Assembly: GCF_013255915.1 (NCBI RefSeq)
Contig: NZ_CP053896.1
Location: 3,100,001-3,164,000 of the forward strand
DNA length: 64,000 nucleotides
Direction of reading: 5' to 3'
Origin: Providencia rettgeri
GTDB taxonomy: Bacteria; Pseudomonadota; Gammaproteobacteria; Enterobacterales; Enterobacteriaceae
The position numbers and the translations under genes are program-made. The notes under the pieces were generated by a model that saw only the letters and a program-made list of their open reading frames with translations, did no database searches and was not told the origin of the DNA. Positions within the stretch are counted from its first letter, which is position 1. Each line of letters begins with the position of its first letter. Below are positions 9,578-17,109 of the stretch, piece by piece.

Positions 9578-9868
9578 TTATGCAATTTTACTTATTAATT
9601 TCACATCTAATGAATCGACTTTACCTTCTATCTTCTTAATAAAATCTTGCAAATGCTTTGTAACATTATGTTTATCTAATGACTCCTGATCCTTCCAAAT
9701 TTCAAAGAAAATAAAAATATTTGGATTAGCATTATCTTGATGTAATTCATATTGAAGACAACCTTCATCCCTATTACTTGGCTCAACGATTGATTTAGTT
9801 GCTGCTTTCACAAATTCGACTTCATTATCTTTTGCAATTACTGTCGCAACAATTCTTATTTCTGGCAT
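9578..9868 (-). CDS. Antibiotic-biosynthesis-monooxygenase (ABM) domain protein, YgiN-like
   Basis: A 96-aa protein that is a single ABM ferredoxin-like domain: RIVATVIAKDNEVEFVKAATKSIVEPSNRDEGCLQYELHQD, then FIFFEIWKDQESLDKHNVTKHLQDF. The EGCLxYxL and E.W...L..H signatures are those of putative quinol monooxygenases such as YgiN, which act on quinols or other small redox molecules as dimers. The exact substrate is unknown. A perfect 13-bp inverted repeat and a cluster of TTCTAA/TTAGAA repeats sit upstream and probably bind a regulator. Confidence 0.8.
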   Translation of the reverse strand: MPEIRIVATVIAKDNEVEFVKAATKSIVEPSNRDEGCLQYELHQDNANPNIFIFFEIWKDQESLDKHNVTKHLQDFIKKIEGKVDSLDVKLISKIA

Positions 9869-9879
9869 AAGCTCATCCT

Positions 9880-9916
9880 GTTATAAATAGATAATTTCAA
9901 CTCATCTATTTATAAC
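9880..9916. promoter_or_regulatory. 13-bp perfect inverted repeat, probable operator of the ABM gene
   Basis: GTTATAAATAGAT (9880-9892) and ATCTATTTATAAC (9904-9916), spacer 11 bp, only 11 bp upstream of the ABM gene start. It could be an operator or a hairpin in the mRNA leader. Confidence 0.55.
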
Positions 9917-9918
9917 AT

Positions 9919-9978
9919 AATTCTAAGTTAGAATTTAATCTTTATTATTCTATAAATTAGAAAATATTTTTCTAATTT
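9919..9978. promoter_or_regulatory. Cluster of TTCTAA/TTAGAA inverted repeats
   Basis: AATTCTAAGTTAGAATT (9919-9935) is a perfect 8+1+8 palindrome. AAATTAGAAAA (9954-9964) and TTTTCTAATTT (9968-9978) form a second perfect repeat with a 3-bp spacer. The shared TTCTAA/TTAGAA word suggests one DNA-binding protein with two sites upstream of the ABM gene. Confidence 0.45.
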
Positions 9979-10031
9979 CAATTATATCACCATATTGCAA
10001 AAATAGTGTAAAATCAAAATATAATATGATT

Positions 10032-10220
10032 GGTTTTTAATTACATTATATTTTATCCTAATAATGAGCATAGGATAAATCTCAGTCAATCGTAATGTGG
10101 CAAATTTTAATTTATGCTCATTATTATCTGATACTAATCGGAGAAGGAAGATAAAATCCTCTTTCTCTTTCATTCTACCCTATTGATTTAATACCTTTTT
10201 AATCAATAGGGCTTTTTTTT
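10032..10220 (+). ncRNA. Candidate structured small RNA (or regulated leader), unnamed
   Basis: A plus-strand terminator with no plus-strand gene upstream implies a short transcript. A promoter-like TTGCAA (9995-10000) and TATAAT (10020-10025), spacer 19, would start it near 10032, giving about 190 nt. Inside, TTTATCCTA/TAGGATAAA (10052-10060, 10071-10079) competes with a perfect 14-bp repeat (10059-10072, 10113-10126), because both use the bases at 10059-10060 and 10071-10072. A weaker hairpin lies at 10141-10167. The 3' 41 nt are antisense to the end of the deaminase gene. No known RNA family is recognised; the promoter spacing is not ideal. Confidence 0.4.
10178..10220 (+). terminator. Strong plus-strand rho-independent terminator
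   Basis: CCCTATTGATT (10178-10188) pairs with AATCAATAGGG (10201-10211), followed by C and a T8 run at 10213-10220. The stem overlaps the last codons and stop of the minus-strand deaminase. On the minus strand no T run follows, so it acts on plus-strand transcripts. Confidence 0.75.
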
Positions 10221-11208
10221 CTTCCTCAATAAAGCTTGCCTGTAATGCATTTATATTACACTCAGTAAAATCAGCAATACCCCAACAAAATATATCATGC
10301 AATAATTGGTATTCTTTATTTAATGTTACATTCGCCACTGTTCGCGCATCAGTATTTATATTTAATTTAACGCCCTGCTTCTTCAACTCATTAATAGGAT
10401 GGTTTTCAATACTGTCAAAGACATTGCACACTAAATTGCAACTTGGACAAACTTCAAGTAATACATTTAACGCTTTGAGCTTTTTAATCGTATTTGAATT
10501 TTCAATACTTCTTACCCCATGTCCAATACGTGACACTTTTAATATATCCAATGTTTCAATCACACTTTCATAGCCTAAAGCCTCACCAGCATGTGCGATA
10601 ACATTCCCTCCATGTTCCCTGACATACTTAAATGCCATTTCATGATTACCTAGTGAAAAACGGGCCTCATCTGCCGCTAAATCTAGTGCTACAACACCAC
10701 GATATTGATACTCCACAACTAACTTTGCCGTTTCAAGACTTTGAGAGGCAGTAAAATGCCTCAAGGTACACAAAATTAAGCCCGCTTCTATTTCATACTT
10801 TTTAACTGCTGAATTAATCGCATCTAATGTTATATCAACAACTTCTCGGCTTGAAAGACCTTGCTGAGTATGTAATAAAGGAGCAAACCGAATTTCGGCA
10901 TAAATCACATTATCCATTTTTAATTGCTCAAACAAATCATCAACAGCCAATACTATTGCAGATTTTGTCTGTAATATATTAAGTTGCGGTTCAATACAAC
11001 GTAGAAAATCGCCAAGATCCTCACACCTCGTTGGCGCAATAAAACCTTGTTTGAATTCATTAAACGTGAGTGTCGGAATAGCTTGTTTAACATAAGAAAA
11101 ACTTAAACACGTATCTAAATGCACATGTAGTTCCACTTTTGGCATAGCATTAATTGCTGTTTTTATACTTTTAGTAAATCCGCTTAAAGGTTTTAAAGAC
11201 GCTTTCAT
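10180..11208 (-). CDS. Adenosine deaminase family protein
   Basis: Zinc-dependent hydrolytic deaminase that converts adenosine to inosine (purine salvage); the substrate is inferred from family. The 342-aa product shows metal ligands in PKVELHVHLD (His28, His30), the catalytic HAGE (206-209), RIGHGVR (His230) and NTDAR (Asp287). The usual NTDDP is replaced by NTDARTVANVTLNKEY, the form I associate with Gram-positive adenosine deaminases (NTDxRTVS). That would make it distinct from enterobacterial Add. The start at 11208 (MKASLKPL) has AGGA 8 nt upstream; the frame is open to 11295. It diverges from a Crp/Fnr-like regulator. Confidence 0.85.
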   Translation of the reverse strand: MKASLKPLSGFTKSIKTAINAMPKVELHVHLDTCLSFSYVKQAIPTLTFNEFKQGFIAPTRCEDLGDFLRCIEPQLNILQTKSAIVLAVDDLFEQLKMDNVIYAEIRFAPLLHTQQGLSSREVVDITLDAINSAVKKYEIEAGLILCTLRHFTASQSLETAKLVVEYQYRGVVALDLAADEARFSLGNHEMAFKYVREHGGNVIAHAGEALGYESVIETLDILKVSRIGHGVRSIENSNTIKKLKALNVLLEVCPSCNLVCNVFDSIENHPINELKKQGVKLNINTDARTVANVTLNKEYQLLHDIFCWGIADFTECNINALQASFIEEEKKALLIKKVLNQ

Positions 11209-11263
11209 GTTAGTATCCTGCGAGTTATTTTTGAATAAGCTTGCAGAGTTATTGCCATTTTTA

Positions 11264-11281
11264 AAAGGACATATGTCCTTT
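11264..11281. promoter_or_regulatory. 18-bp perfect palindrome, probable operator
   Basis: AAAGGACATATGTCCTTT lies midway between the deaminase start (11208) and the divergent regulator start (11344). A symmetric site in a shared promoter region is the expected target of the Crp/Fnr-family regulator encoded next to it. Confidence 0.65.
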
Positions 11282-11343
11282 ATTACACACGCCAATTTAT
11301 GTCATACTGTTCTCCGAAAGTACCTATACTGAGAGAATGAATT

Positions 11344-12012
11344 GTGAAAAAAATTACCTCTTCTGAAAAAATTGAAGAATATTTTACTCTCTATCAGCTT
11401 GATAAAATTCTATCTGAGGAAACAATAAAGTCAGCAAAACTGCTTAGAATAGATACATCTGAATACTTAATATCACAAAATGACAAAATTAATTTTATTT
11501 ACTTTCTTGTTGTGGGGAAACTACAGGTTGAACGTTATGAAATAAACGGTAAGCATGTTATTTTTTCATTTGAAAATGCCTTTTCAGTTATTGGTGATTT
11601 AGAGTTATTTCAGAATAATAACAGCAAAAACAACCGTATCTATAGCACAATACAGGCAATTACAGAGTGTTATTTGCTGGCATTTCCGTTACAGGTTATT
11701 CAGAAAAAAGAGCTTAACTCCCCTATTTTTTTACAGTTTATCTGTCAACATCTTAGCAAAAAGCTTTTTAATGCATCACAGCTACACTCTTCCTCTTCAT
11801 TCTCTGCTGAATATAAATTGAGGCGCTATTTAATTTTTGCCGAAAGCCAGTATGGTTCTGAATTTAAATTGGAAAATCGCGATTCATTAGCTGCTATGCT
11901 TGGTATATCTGTCAGGCAATTAAACCGTACACTAGTGAAATTAATTGAAAGAAAGCTTATTGAACTTAAAGGTAAACACATTAAAATTATTGACCTAGAA
12001 AGCGCGTCATGA
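11344..12012 (+). CDS. Crp/Fnr-family transcriptional regulator, YeiL-like
   Basis: 222 aa, starting at GTG (the nearby ATG at 11337 is out of frame). The N-terminal cyclic-nucleotide-binding-like beta roll covers about residues 30-120 (YLISQNDKINFIYFLVVGKLQV, FSVIGDLELF). A dimerisation helix follows, then a C-terminal winged helix at about 165-215 (DSLAAMLGISVRQLNRTLVKLIERKLIELKGKHIKI). Layout and the IGDLEL and ECYLLAFP segments resemble E. coli YeiL. No Fnr-type cysteine cluster is present. It probably controls the divergent deaminase through the palindrome between them; the ligand is unknown. Confidence 0.8.
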   Translation: MKKITSSEKIEEYFTLYQLDKILSEETIKSAKLLRIDTSEYLISQNDKINFIYFLVVGKLQVERYEINGKHVIFSFENAFSVIGDLELFQNNNSKNNRIYSTIQAITECYLLAFPLQVIQKKELNSPIFLQFICQHLSKKLFNASQLHSSSSFSAEYKLRRYLIFAESQYGSEFKLENRDSLAAMLGISVRQLNRTLVKLIERKLIELKGKHIKIIDLESAS

Positions 12013-12026
12013 TTACAAACGAATTA

Positions 12027-12047
12027 CAAAAGGCTGCCATGACAGCC
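12027..12047 (-). terminator. Terminator of the molbindin gene
   Basis: GGCTG (12032-12036) and CAGCC (12043-12047) form a short GC-rich stem; on the minus strand a TTTT run follows. It lies between the convergent regulator and molbindin genes. Confidence 0.65.
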
Positions 12048-12062
12048 CTTCAATATTTTGCA

Positions 12063-12491
12063 CTACTTCTTAGTTGCCAAAATAACACTAGAAGCTTTGA
12101 TAATCGCAGTCACTTTACTTTTAACATTTAACCCCAACTCTACGGTACTATTATTTGTCACCACCGCAGATAACAAAGTTCCTGCAGTGGTTTTTAAATT
12201 TACCACAGAATTAACGCTTCCTTTTTCAATGGATTCAATTACACCATTAAATTGATTACGAGCAGAGAAATTATACTCTTCAGCGTTAGATACTAATACA
12301 ACCCAAGGCGCTTTTATTACTGCTGTCGCCAGTTTACCTTTTTCTAAACCGAGTTGTTTAGTACTATTTTTGGTAATCACTGCCGCAATGCTTTCACCAT
12401 GACCTAAATCGAGTATAACTTCATCATTTACCGCTCCCATTACAATTGAATCGACAACACCTGACAATTGGTTTCTTGCAGAAATAGCCAT
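12063..12491 (-). CDS. Molbindin: two tandem Mop (TOBE) molybdate-binding domains
   Basis: 142 aa made of two Mop domains of about 68 residues. Each begins SARNQ(L/F)xGVVxSI, followed by a V.LD/NL beta core, (V/A)VIT.NS(T)..LGL and a closing K..VILA strand. Such two-domain molbindins assemble into trimers that store molybdate in the cytoplasm. The formate dehydrogenase in this window needs molybdenum, so a storage protein is fitting, though the genes are 5 kb apart. It shares strand with, and follows by 16 bp, the YnfC-like gene. Confidence 0.9.
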   Translation of the reverse strand: MAISARNQLSGVVDSIVMGAVNDEVILDLGHGESIAAVITKNSTKQLGLEKGKLATAVIKAPWVVLVSNAEEYNFSARNQFNGVIESIEKGSVNSVVNLKTTAGTLLSAVVTNNSTVELGLNVKSKVTAIIKASSVILATKK

Positions 12492-12507
12492 TGAATATCT
12501 CCTATAC

Positions 12508-13266
12508 TTAATAAAAGTCGACTTCAGTAGTACTGTTTTTTAGTAGTTTAATCTCATTGCCATTCGAATTAAGACTTAAAATAAAGTCACATTTATAGGC
12601 AATATTCTTAGCGTTATAATCACACTTAGAATTGACGAGTAATATTGTTTGCCCCAACGCGCGTATGTCCATCATGTGATCAAACGGCTTACTCATATCC
12701 TTCCCATAAGTTACTATAGTCTCTGATATGATTGCATTATCTTTAAAATATTTTATCGTTGTTGGAAGTTTAAATTCATTATAATCATTTTTGCTATATT
12801 GTTTTTTCGTGTCAGCAAGCAGTGAACCAGCAATAATGCCATCTTGGTTATATTGGTAGATTAATTCACCATTCGAATCTTTTTTAGATATTATTTGACA
12901 GTTATCACCTATCACCATTTCGACTGGCCCACTAACATCTCGACCAATCAATTTATTTTTAACTCGCTTTACAAAAAGATAGTTATGAGCACCATTTAAA
13001 TACTCATCTTTCTTTTGATCAAAAGTAAAACTTTCCACACAACCATCATGACCAATTTTTAACATTGATTCATAATTAATTGACTTATCCTCATTATAAA
13101 CAACTGATTTTATTTGCTTAACAGTACCTCTAACAGGATTGAAATCATAAAGCTGAGCCAGATTAAACACCACTGGGTTATATTGCTGTTCTTGAAACGC
13201 TAATGATGCAAAAGAAACAGGGAATAAACTTAAATAAATGATTCCCAATAGGTATTTTTTACTCAT
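12508..13266 (-). CDS. YnfC-family (UPF0257) exported protein
   Basis: 252 aa with an N-terminal signal sequence (MSKKYLLGIIYLSLFPVSFA). FNLAQLYDFNPVRGTVK resembles the FDFDPLRGPVK segment of E. coli YnfC; later YQYNQDG and the C-terminal CDYNAKNIAYKCDFIL pattern also match. E. coli YnfC is a lipoprotein, but no lipobox cysteine is visible here, so this version is probably soluble in the periplasm. Function unknown. It may be cotranscribed with the molbindin gene downstream. Confidence 0.75.
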   Translation of the reverse strand: MSKKYLLGIIYLSLFPVSFASLAFQEQQYNPVVFNLAQLYDFNPVRGTVKQIKSVVYNEDKSINYESMLKIGHDGCVESFTFDQKKDEYLNGAHNYLFVKRVKNKLIGRDVSGPVEMVIGDNCQIISKKDSNGELIYQYNQDGIIAGSLLADTKKQYSKNDYNEFKLPTTIKYFKDNAIISETIVTYGKDMSKPFDHMMDIRALGQTILLVNSKCDYNAKNIAYKCDFILSLNSNGNEIKLLKNSTTEVDFY

Positions 13267-13456
13267 TTTTATCGTCTACCTCTAACGGCTACGGCTTGTT
13301 TTGACTTAAAAATAGCCTTTTTTATACATATTATCAGTTTTTCGATAAAAGTCAGGTTATGAGCTCATAAACTTAGTACTAAAAACGAGCCTTAGATTAA
13401 ATTTAAAACCATTCTCGGTTTGCTTAAAATAATAACAAGGAAGTTACTTAAATTGA

Positions 13457-14350
13457 TTATGGCATAATTGGAGCCGGTGTAGGGTTGCGTTCATCATTAA
13501 AAACACGGCCAAAACGTGGGTTTCCTTGGTTCCATTCCTCAACAGCAGCATGAATATCCGCTTTAGTTCGACCAATAAAATTCCACCACATTAGTACAGA
13601 TTCATTTAAAGGCTCACCACCGAGCAATAAAATATGGCTATCTGAAACTAGCTCTACAGAAATTTCAGTGATACTTTTGCCTAAATAAATTAATTCATTA
13701 CTATTTACTTGCTGCCCTTCAATAACGGCACTTCCATTTATGACAAAAATACCGTATTCAAATTCAGAGCATAACGTTAAAACTTGTCGAGCGGTTTTCT
13801 TCGCAATAATATCGAGCCCAACCAAAGGGGAAAATGTCAGTGTTGGTGCTTTATAAGTACCATATTCCCCAACTAATAAGTTGAAATGCACTTCTCCTTC
13901 AGCCCATCGAGGTAGCGTAGGATAATGGTCAAAACGTGGAGAAATATCTTTAACTGCTTCCGGTAAAGCGATCCACAGTTGTACAGCATGTAATTGGCGA
14001 CTTTCTCCGTAGGTATCTTCGGAATGGCTGATCCCATAACCTGCCGTCATTAAATTGACCTGTCCTGGCCGAATAACCTGTTCATAACCAAGACTATCTC
14101 GATGTAATACTTCACCTTCAATCATCCAAGTGAATGTTTGTAAAGCGGTATGAGGGTGAGGTGATACCTTCATTCCCTCTGAATCTCCTTTAAAAACCGT
14201 AGGTCCAGCATGGTCAAGAAAGCACCAAGCACCTATTAGTCTACGTTCTCTTGTCGGTAAAACTCGTGCAACAGGAAGCCCACCAACATCTTTTGAGCGT
14301 GCTGTAATTAACTGTAAATTAAGTATTTTATCATTATTTTGAATACTCAT
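13457..14350 (-). CDS. Pirin-family protein (bicupin)
   Basis: 297 aa. The N-terminal cupin has the pirin signature FLDHAGP...PHPHTALQTFTWMIEGEVLHRDSLG, with metal-binding His and Glu, then AGYGISHSED. The C-terminal half carries the second cupin. Bacterial pirins include quercetin dioxygenases (YhhW) and redox-linked regulators; which applies here is unknown. The ATG at 14350 (MSIQNNDK) has GAGG upstream; the frame is open 8 codons further. The gene lies 27 bp after a small acetyltransferase gene on the same strand, so they are probably one operon. Confidence 0.85.
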   Translation of the reverse strand: MSIQNNDKILNLQLITARSKDVGGLPVARVLPTRERRLIGAWCFLDHAGPTVFKGDSEGMKVSPHPHTALQTFTWMIEGEVLHRDSLGYEQVIRPGQVNLMTAGYGISHSEDTYGESRQLHAVQLWIALPEAVKDISPRFDHYPTLPRWAEGEVHFNLLVGEYGTYKAPTLTFSPLVGLDIIAKKTARQVLTLCSEFEYGIFVINGSAVIEGQQVNSNELIYLGKSITEISVELVSDSHILLLGGEPLNESVLMWWNFIGRTKADIHAAVEEWNQGNPRFGRVFNDERNPTPAPIMP

Positions 14351-14377
14351 GCTGACCTCATCAGTAATTAGCAAATA

Positions 14378-14656
14378 TTATTGGCGGATATCATTGTATT
14401 CAGGTGTTCTATCGAATATTGCTTTTGCAAAAGGGCATAACGGAATAATTTTTCGACCCTCCTCTCTCATTCGCTCAACAACCTTAGCAACTAGTAACTT
14501 TGCAATGCCTTGTCCTTTTAAGCTTTCATCAACCACTGTATGGTCAATAATCACCAGCTCATCGCCAGTATAAACAAAGGTTATCTCAGCAATGCGAGTT
14601 TGCTTGTCATCAGATAAAATAAAAAAGCTATGGTGATCAGATTGGATATTCATCAT
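14378..14656 (-). CDS. YjdJ-like minimal GNAT acetyltransferase
   Basis: 92 aa, the compact Acetyltransf_CG type. [69 protein letters not shown] is close to E. coli YjdJ throughout; the [11 protein letters not shown] loop binds acetyl-CoA and IPLCPFAK is the family hallmark. Two consecutive ATGs (14656, 14653) are possible starts. The gene runs into the pirin gene. Confidence 0.88.
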   Translation of the reverse strand: MMNIQSDHHSFFILSDDKQTRIAEITFVYTGDELVIIDHTVVDESLKGQGIAKLLVAKVVERMREEGRKIIPLCPFAKAIFDRTPEYNDIRQ

Positions 14657-14791
14657 AAATAACGCCCTCTAAATTAAATCAATTTAACTTAGAGTATGTA
14701 ACGTATGCTAAAAAGACAATATTCTACAATTGTCGATGTGATCCAAATATTTTGAAGTTAGAATGTGGATAAAAGGAGAAAAAATGTTGCG

Positions 14792-14834
14792 ACAGCGCTT
14801 AACTAGAGATTAAATTTAGTTTAACGCTGTTTTT
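14792..14834 (+). terminator. Plus-strand terminator-like hairpin with an upstream short frame
   Basis: ACAGCG (14792-14797) and CGCTGT (14825-14830), extended by TTAA/TTAA with one bulge, are followed by TTTTT. Just upstream an AAGGAG with good spacing precedes ATG TTG CGA CAG CGC TTA ACT AGA GAT TAA. It may instead act as the terminator of the minus-strand lipoprotein gene, whose stop is 27 bp away, with a T6 run on that strand a few bases beyond the stem. Confidence 0.45.
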
Positions 14835-14860
14835 CAATTGGTTAATTAATGTTCAGCACA

Positions 14861-15544
14861 TTAATTTTCAGAAAAATTACTTATCACTGTATAGGTTAAT
14901 GAGTTTTCTGAACTATCGATAACTTTTAATTTTACATTTCGATAAGAAATAATATCGCTATTCTTGAGGTTATACTGAATAGTATCGCCAAACCCTTGAT
15001 TCTCAATATTCGAACCTATTTTCTGATAACTAACATCAACAACATGGCCATTTATCCCATTGAAAATTAAGGCTTCTTCAAATGAGTTACCATCAGTATT
15101 ATTTAGTTTTACTTGTTCGATTTGTGCTTTATCACTACAAACAGCAACATTAACATCTGTTACGATACAAATCTCATTAGGAGTAGAGTCTTTTTTAATT
15201 AAAAGTGAATTCCAAGGCTGCCCTAAAACCTCAACAACGACCGAACCAGAGTCAACTATTTGGTCTGGCATATAAAAATCGCCTTTATCACTTGACCCCA
15301 CTTTTTTGAATACACCTGGAATAATTTTGTAAGCCAAATCTATCTGCACAGGGTTTAATATTTTAATTCCGTCTATTTCGCTAATGTTGCCTTCTCTTAC
15401 TAAGGGTTGCCCTACTGTAATATGGTTCACCTGACCTATTCGGGGTTCACTAATTTTCTGTGATTCAGGAACATAGTTATACTCAGTCACTGCACATCCA
15501 GATAAAGAAACAATACAAAAAACTGGAACTAATAATTTATTCAT
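14861..15544 (-). CDS. Putative lipoprotein of unknown function
   Basis: 227 aa. It begins MNKLLVPVFCIVSLSGC, a clear lipoprotein signal with lipobox LSGC, so the protein is probably anchored to the inner or outer membrane facing the periplasm. The rest is mostly beta-prone, with no domain I recognise; two central cysteines (ICIVTD...AVCSDK) could form a disulphide. The start at 15544 is chosen because it gives a standard signal peptide; five more codons are open upstream. A Fur-like palindrome lies about 180 bp upstream, hinting at iron control. Confidence 0.65.
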   Translation of the reverse strand: MNKLLVPVFCIVSLSGCAVTEYNYVPESQKISEPRIGQVNHITVGQPLVREGNISEIDGIKILNPVQIDLAYKIIPGVFKKVGSSDKGDFYMPDQIVDSGSVVVEVLGQPWNSLLIKKDSTPNEICIVTDVNVAVCSDKAQIEQVKLNNTDGNSFEEALIFNGINGHVVDVSYQKIGSNIENQGFGDTIQYNLKNSDIISYRNVKLKVIDSSENSLTYTVISNFSEN

Positions 15545-15721
15545 CTTGATAAAATCCATGGCATTAAGATATTAAATATTATCTTTATAAAACAATTTCA
15601 ACAAGTTACTAATTATGTTCCTGCCAGCTAATAGATAGGAAACCTTCGGCTTATCATTCACTTTGAAATTTTTCCATTTTAATGAAGCCGACAACTACAA
15701 TAATAGAACTGATACATTGCC

Positions 15722-15748
15722 CACAAATGATTATGATAATCATTTGTG
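15722..15748. promoter_or_regulatory. Fur-like palindrome
   Basis: Two perfect 12-bp arms, CACAAATGATTA (15722-15733) and TAATCATTTGTG (15737-15748), with spacer TGA. The core AATGATTATGATAATCATT resembles the Fur consensus GATAATGATAATCATTATC. It lies 178 bp upstream of the lipoprotein gene and about 840 bp upstream of tssB, so the former is the likelier target. Confidence 0.55.
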
Positions 15749-16148
15749 ATAATAAATTTACCTTAAGGTGTTAAAAAAAAAAGAGTTATTGAATTTATAG
15801 TCCAGGCTCTTCCATTGGCTGAATAGGGTTTGTTACAAATAATAAAATATTTATTTTTATAACTTGTTGAAATTTGTCTTTTACCTCATAGAGTTTCCCA
15901 ATCATCCTAATTTATGTGATTTACAATTTCATTTCTTACTCAATCAAGAGGTAATTATGACTTCATCATGTCAACATTAATACTTCCGTTCATTTTCAAA
16001 CTTTTCATATAAAAACATAAGATGATCCCCCTATAAATTTCATACTAATTTTGTAAAAAAATAAATCTCATTTCTCTTTAATAAAATTAAATAGATAATC
16101 AAATTAAATTATGTAAGAAAAATATATGAATATGTTACATGCTGTAAA

Positions 16149-16167
16149 AAATTGATTTACATCACAG
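16149..16167. promoter_or_regulatory. Possible Crp site
   Basis: ATTGA-N6-TCACA (AAATTGATTTACATCACAG) keeps one perfect half-site and three of five bases of the other, in the TGTGA-N6-TCACA layout. It lies about 430 bp upstream of tssB; relevance unproven. Confidence 0.3.
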
Positions 16168-16588
16168 ACTTTTCATACTTAATTTTCTTAAACAAGATTT
16201 ATCTAGCGTGCAAAAATACTTATACTTATCATTATTCTGATAAAAAATCGCCATATAAACTATGAATACGCATTATGAGATTATGAGTAAAATTTTCAAC
16301 TAAAATACCTTATGAAAATAGAATACATTTCAAACTAAATATCACGAAATTATATTCAAATAACAATTTACATGTTGATCCTAAGTTAAATTTGTATATT
16401 ATTAACAAACTAAAAAATACAACATAAAAATTTGATAGTTTAAACACCTTTCTGGGAAAAAAATTCTTAACATAGAATCTGTTCTGTGTAGGGAACTGTA
16501 TGCTCTAAATTTATTATTAATTTTTAATTTAGGCATTTGAATTTATGGAATGAAGTTATCGTATACTCATACAAGGAGATTCACTTAA

Positions 16589-17089
16589 ATGAGTAAGAAA
16601 AATCTCGGTAGTGTTGCCCCTAAAGAAAGAATTAATATCAAATATACACCTAATACAGGTGGAGCTCAGGCTGAAGTTGAACTTCCTTTAAATATGCTGA
16701 TTGTGGGTGATATGACAGGTAAAACTGAAGATACCCCAATAGAAGAACGAAAAGCAATTTCAATTAATCAAAACAATTTCAATTCAGTTATGGAAAGTGC
16801 AGGTATTAATTTAAATATCAACGTCCGTAATACACTTGAAAACACCAGTGATTCTGAGCTTAATGTCAATCTAGATGTAAAATCTCTACAAGATTTTTCA
16901 CCAGATAATATTGCTCGCCAAGTTCCTGAGTTAAACAAACTTCTTGAATTACGAGAAGCTTTAGTTGCATTAAAAGGTCCTCTAGGCAATGTCCCTGCTT
17001 TTAGAAAGCGTCTTCAAGAATTACTTGAAAATAAAGAAACACGCGAACAACTTCTAAAAGAACTCGATATTGCCGCTAATCAAAAATAA
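16589..17089 (+). CDS. tssB: T6SS contractile sheath small subunit TssB (VipA)
   Basis: Pairs with TssC to form the contractile sheath around the Hcp tube in the cytoplasm. The 166-aa product shows the family hallmarks RINIKYTPNTGGAQAEVELPLNMLIVGDMTG, the FNSVMESAGINLNI segment, LKSLQDFSPDNIARQVPELNKLLELREAL and the C-terminal helices that dock ClpV and TssC. Normal length. AAGGAG lies 10 nt before the ATG. First gene of a 16-gene plus-strand operon in the V. cholerae VCA0107-VCA0121 order. Confidence 0.96.
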   Translation: MSKKNLGSVAPKERINIKYTPNTGGAQAEVELPLNMLIVGDMTGKTEDTPIEERKAISINQNNFNSVMESAGINLNINVRNTLENTSDSELNVNLDVKSLQDFSPDNIARQVPELNKLLELREALVALKGPLGNVPAFRKRLQELLENKETREQLLKELDIAANQK

Positions 17090-17109
17090 TGTTTATAGAG
17101 GATTATTTC

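Larger units (their letters stand above)
9869..10179. other. 311-bp gap rich in inverted repeats
   Basis: No convincing protein gene. A 63-codon minus-strand frame (9982-10173) starts just after the deaminase stop but resembles nothing and is not called. The gap holds the operator-like repeats at 9880-9978 and the candidate small-RNA region at about 10032-10220. Confidence 0.6.
15545..16588. promoter_or_regulatory. 1-kb AT-rich region upstream of the T6SS operon
   Basis: No open frame of note on either strand. Strongly AT-rich with many A and T tracts, the kind of sequence bound by H-NS. It holds a Fur-like palindrome (15722-15748), a Crp-like site (16149-16167) and an AAGGAG ribosome-binding site about 10 nt before tssB. 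I see no clear sigma-70 or sigma-54 promoter for the operon. Confidence 0.5.

Noticed and set aside
9982-10173. 63-codon minus-strand frame just after the deaminase stop
   Set aside because: AT-driven hydrophobic sequence with no relative; it covers the inverted repeats that are better explained as RNA or operator structure.
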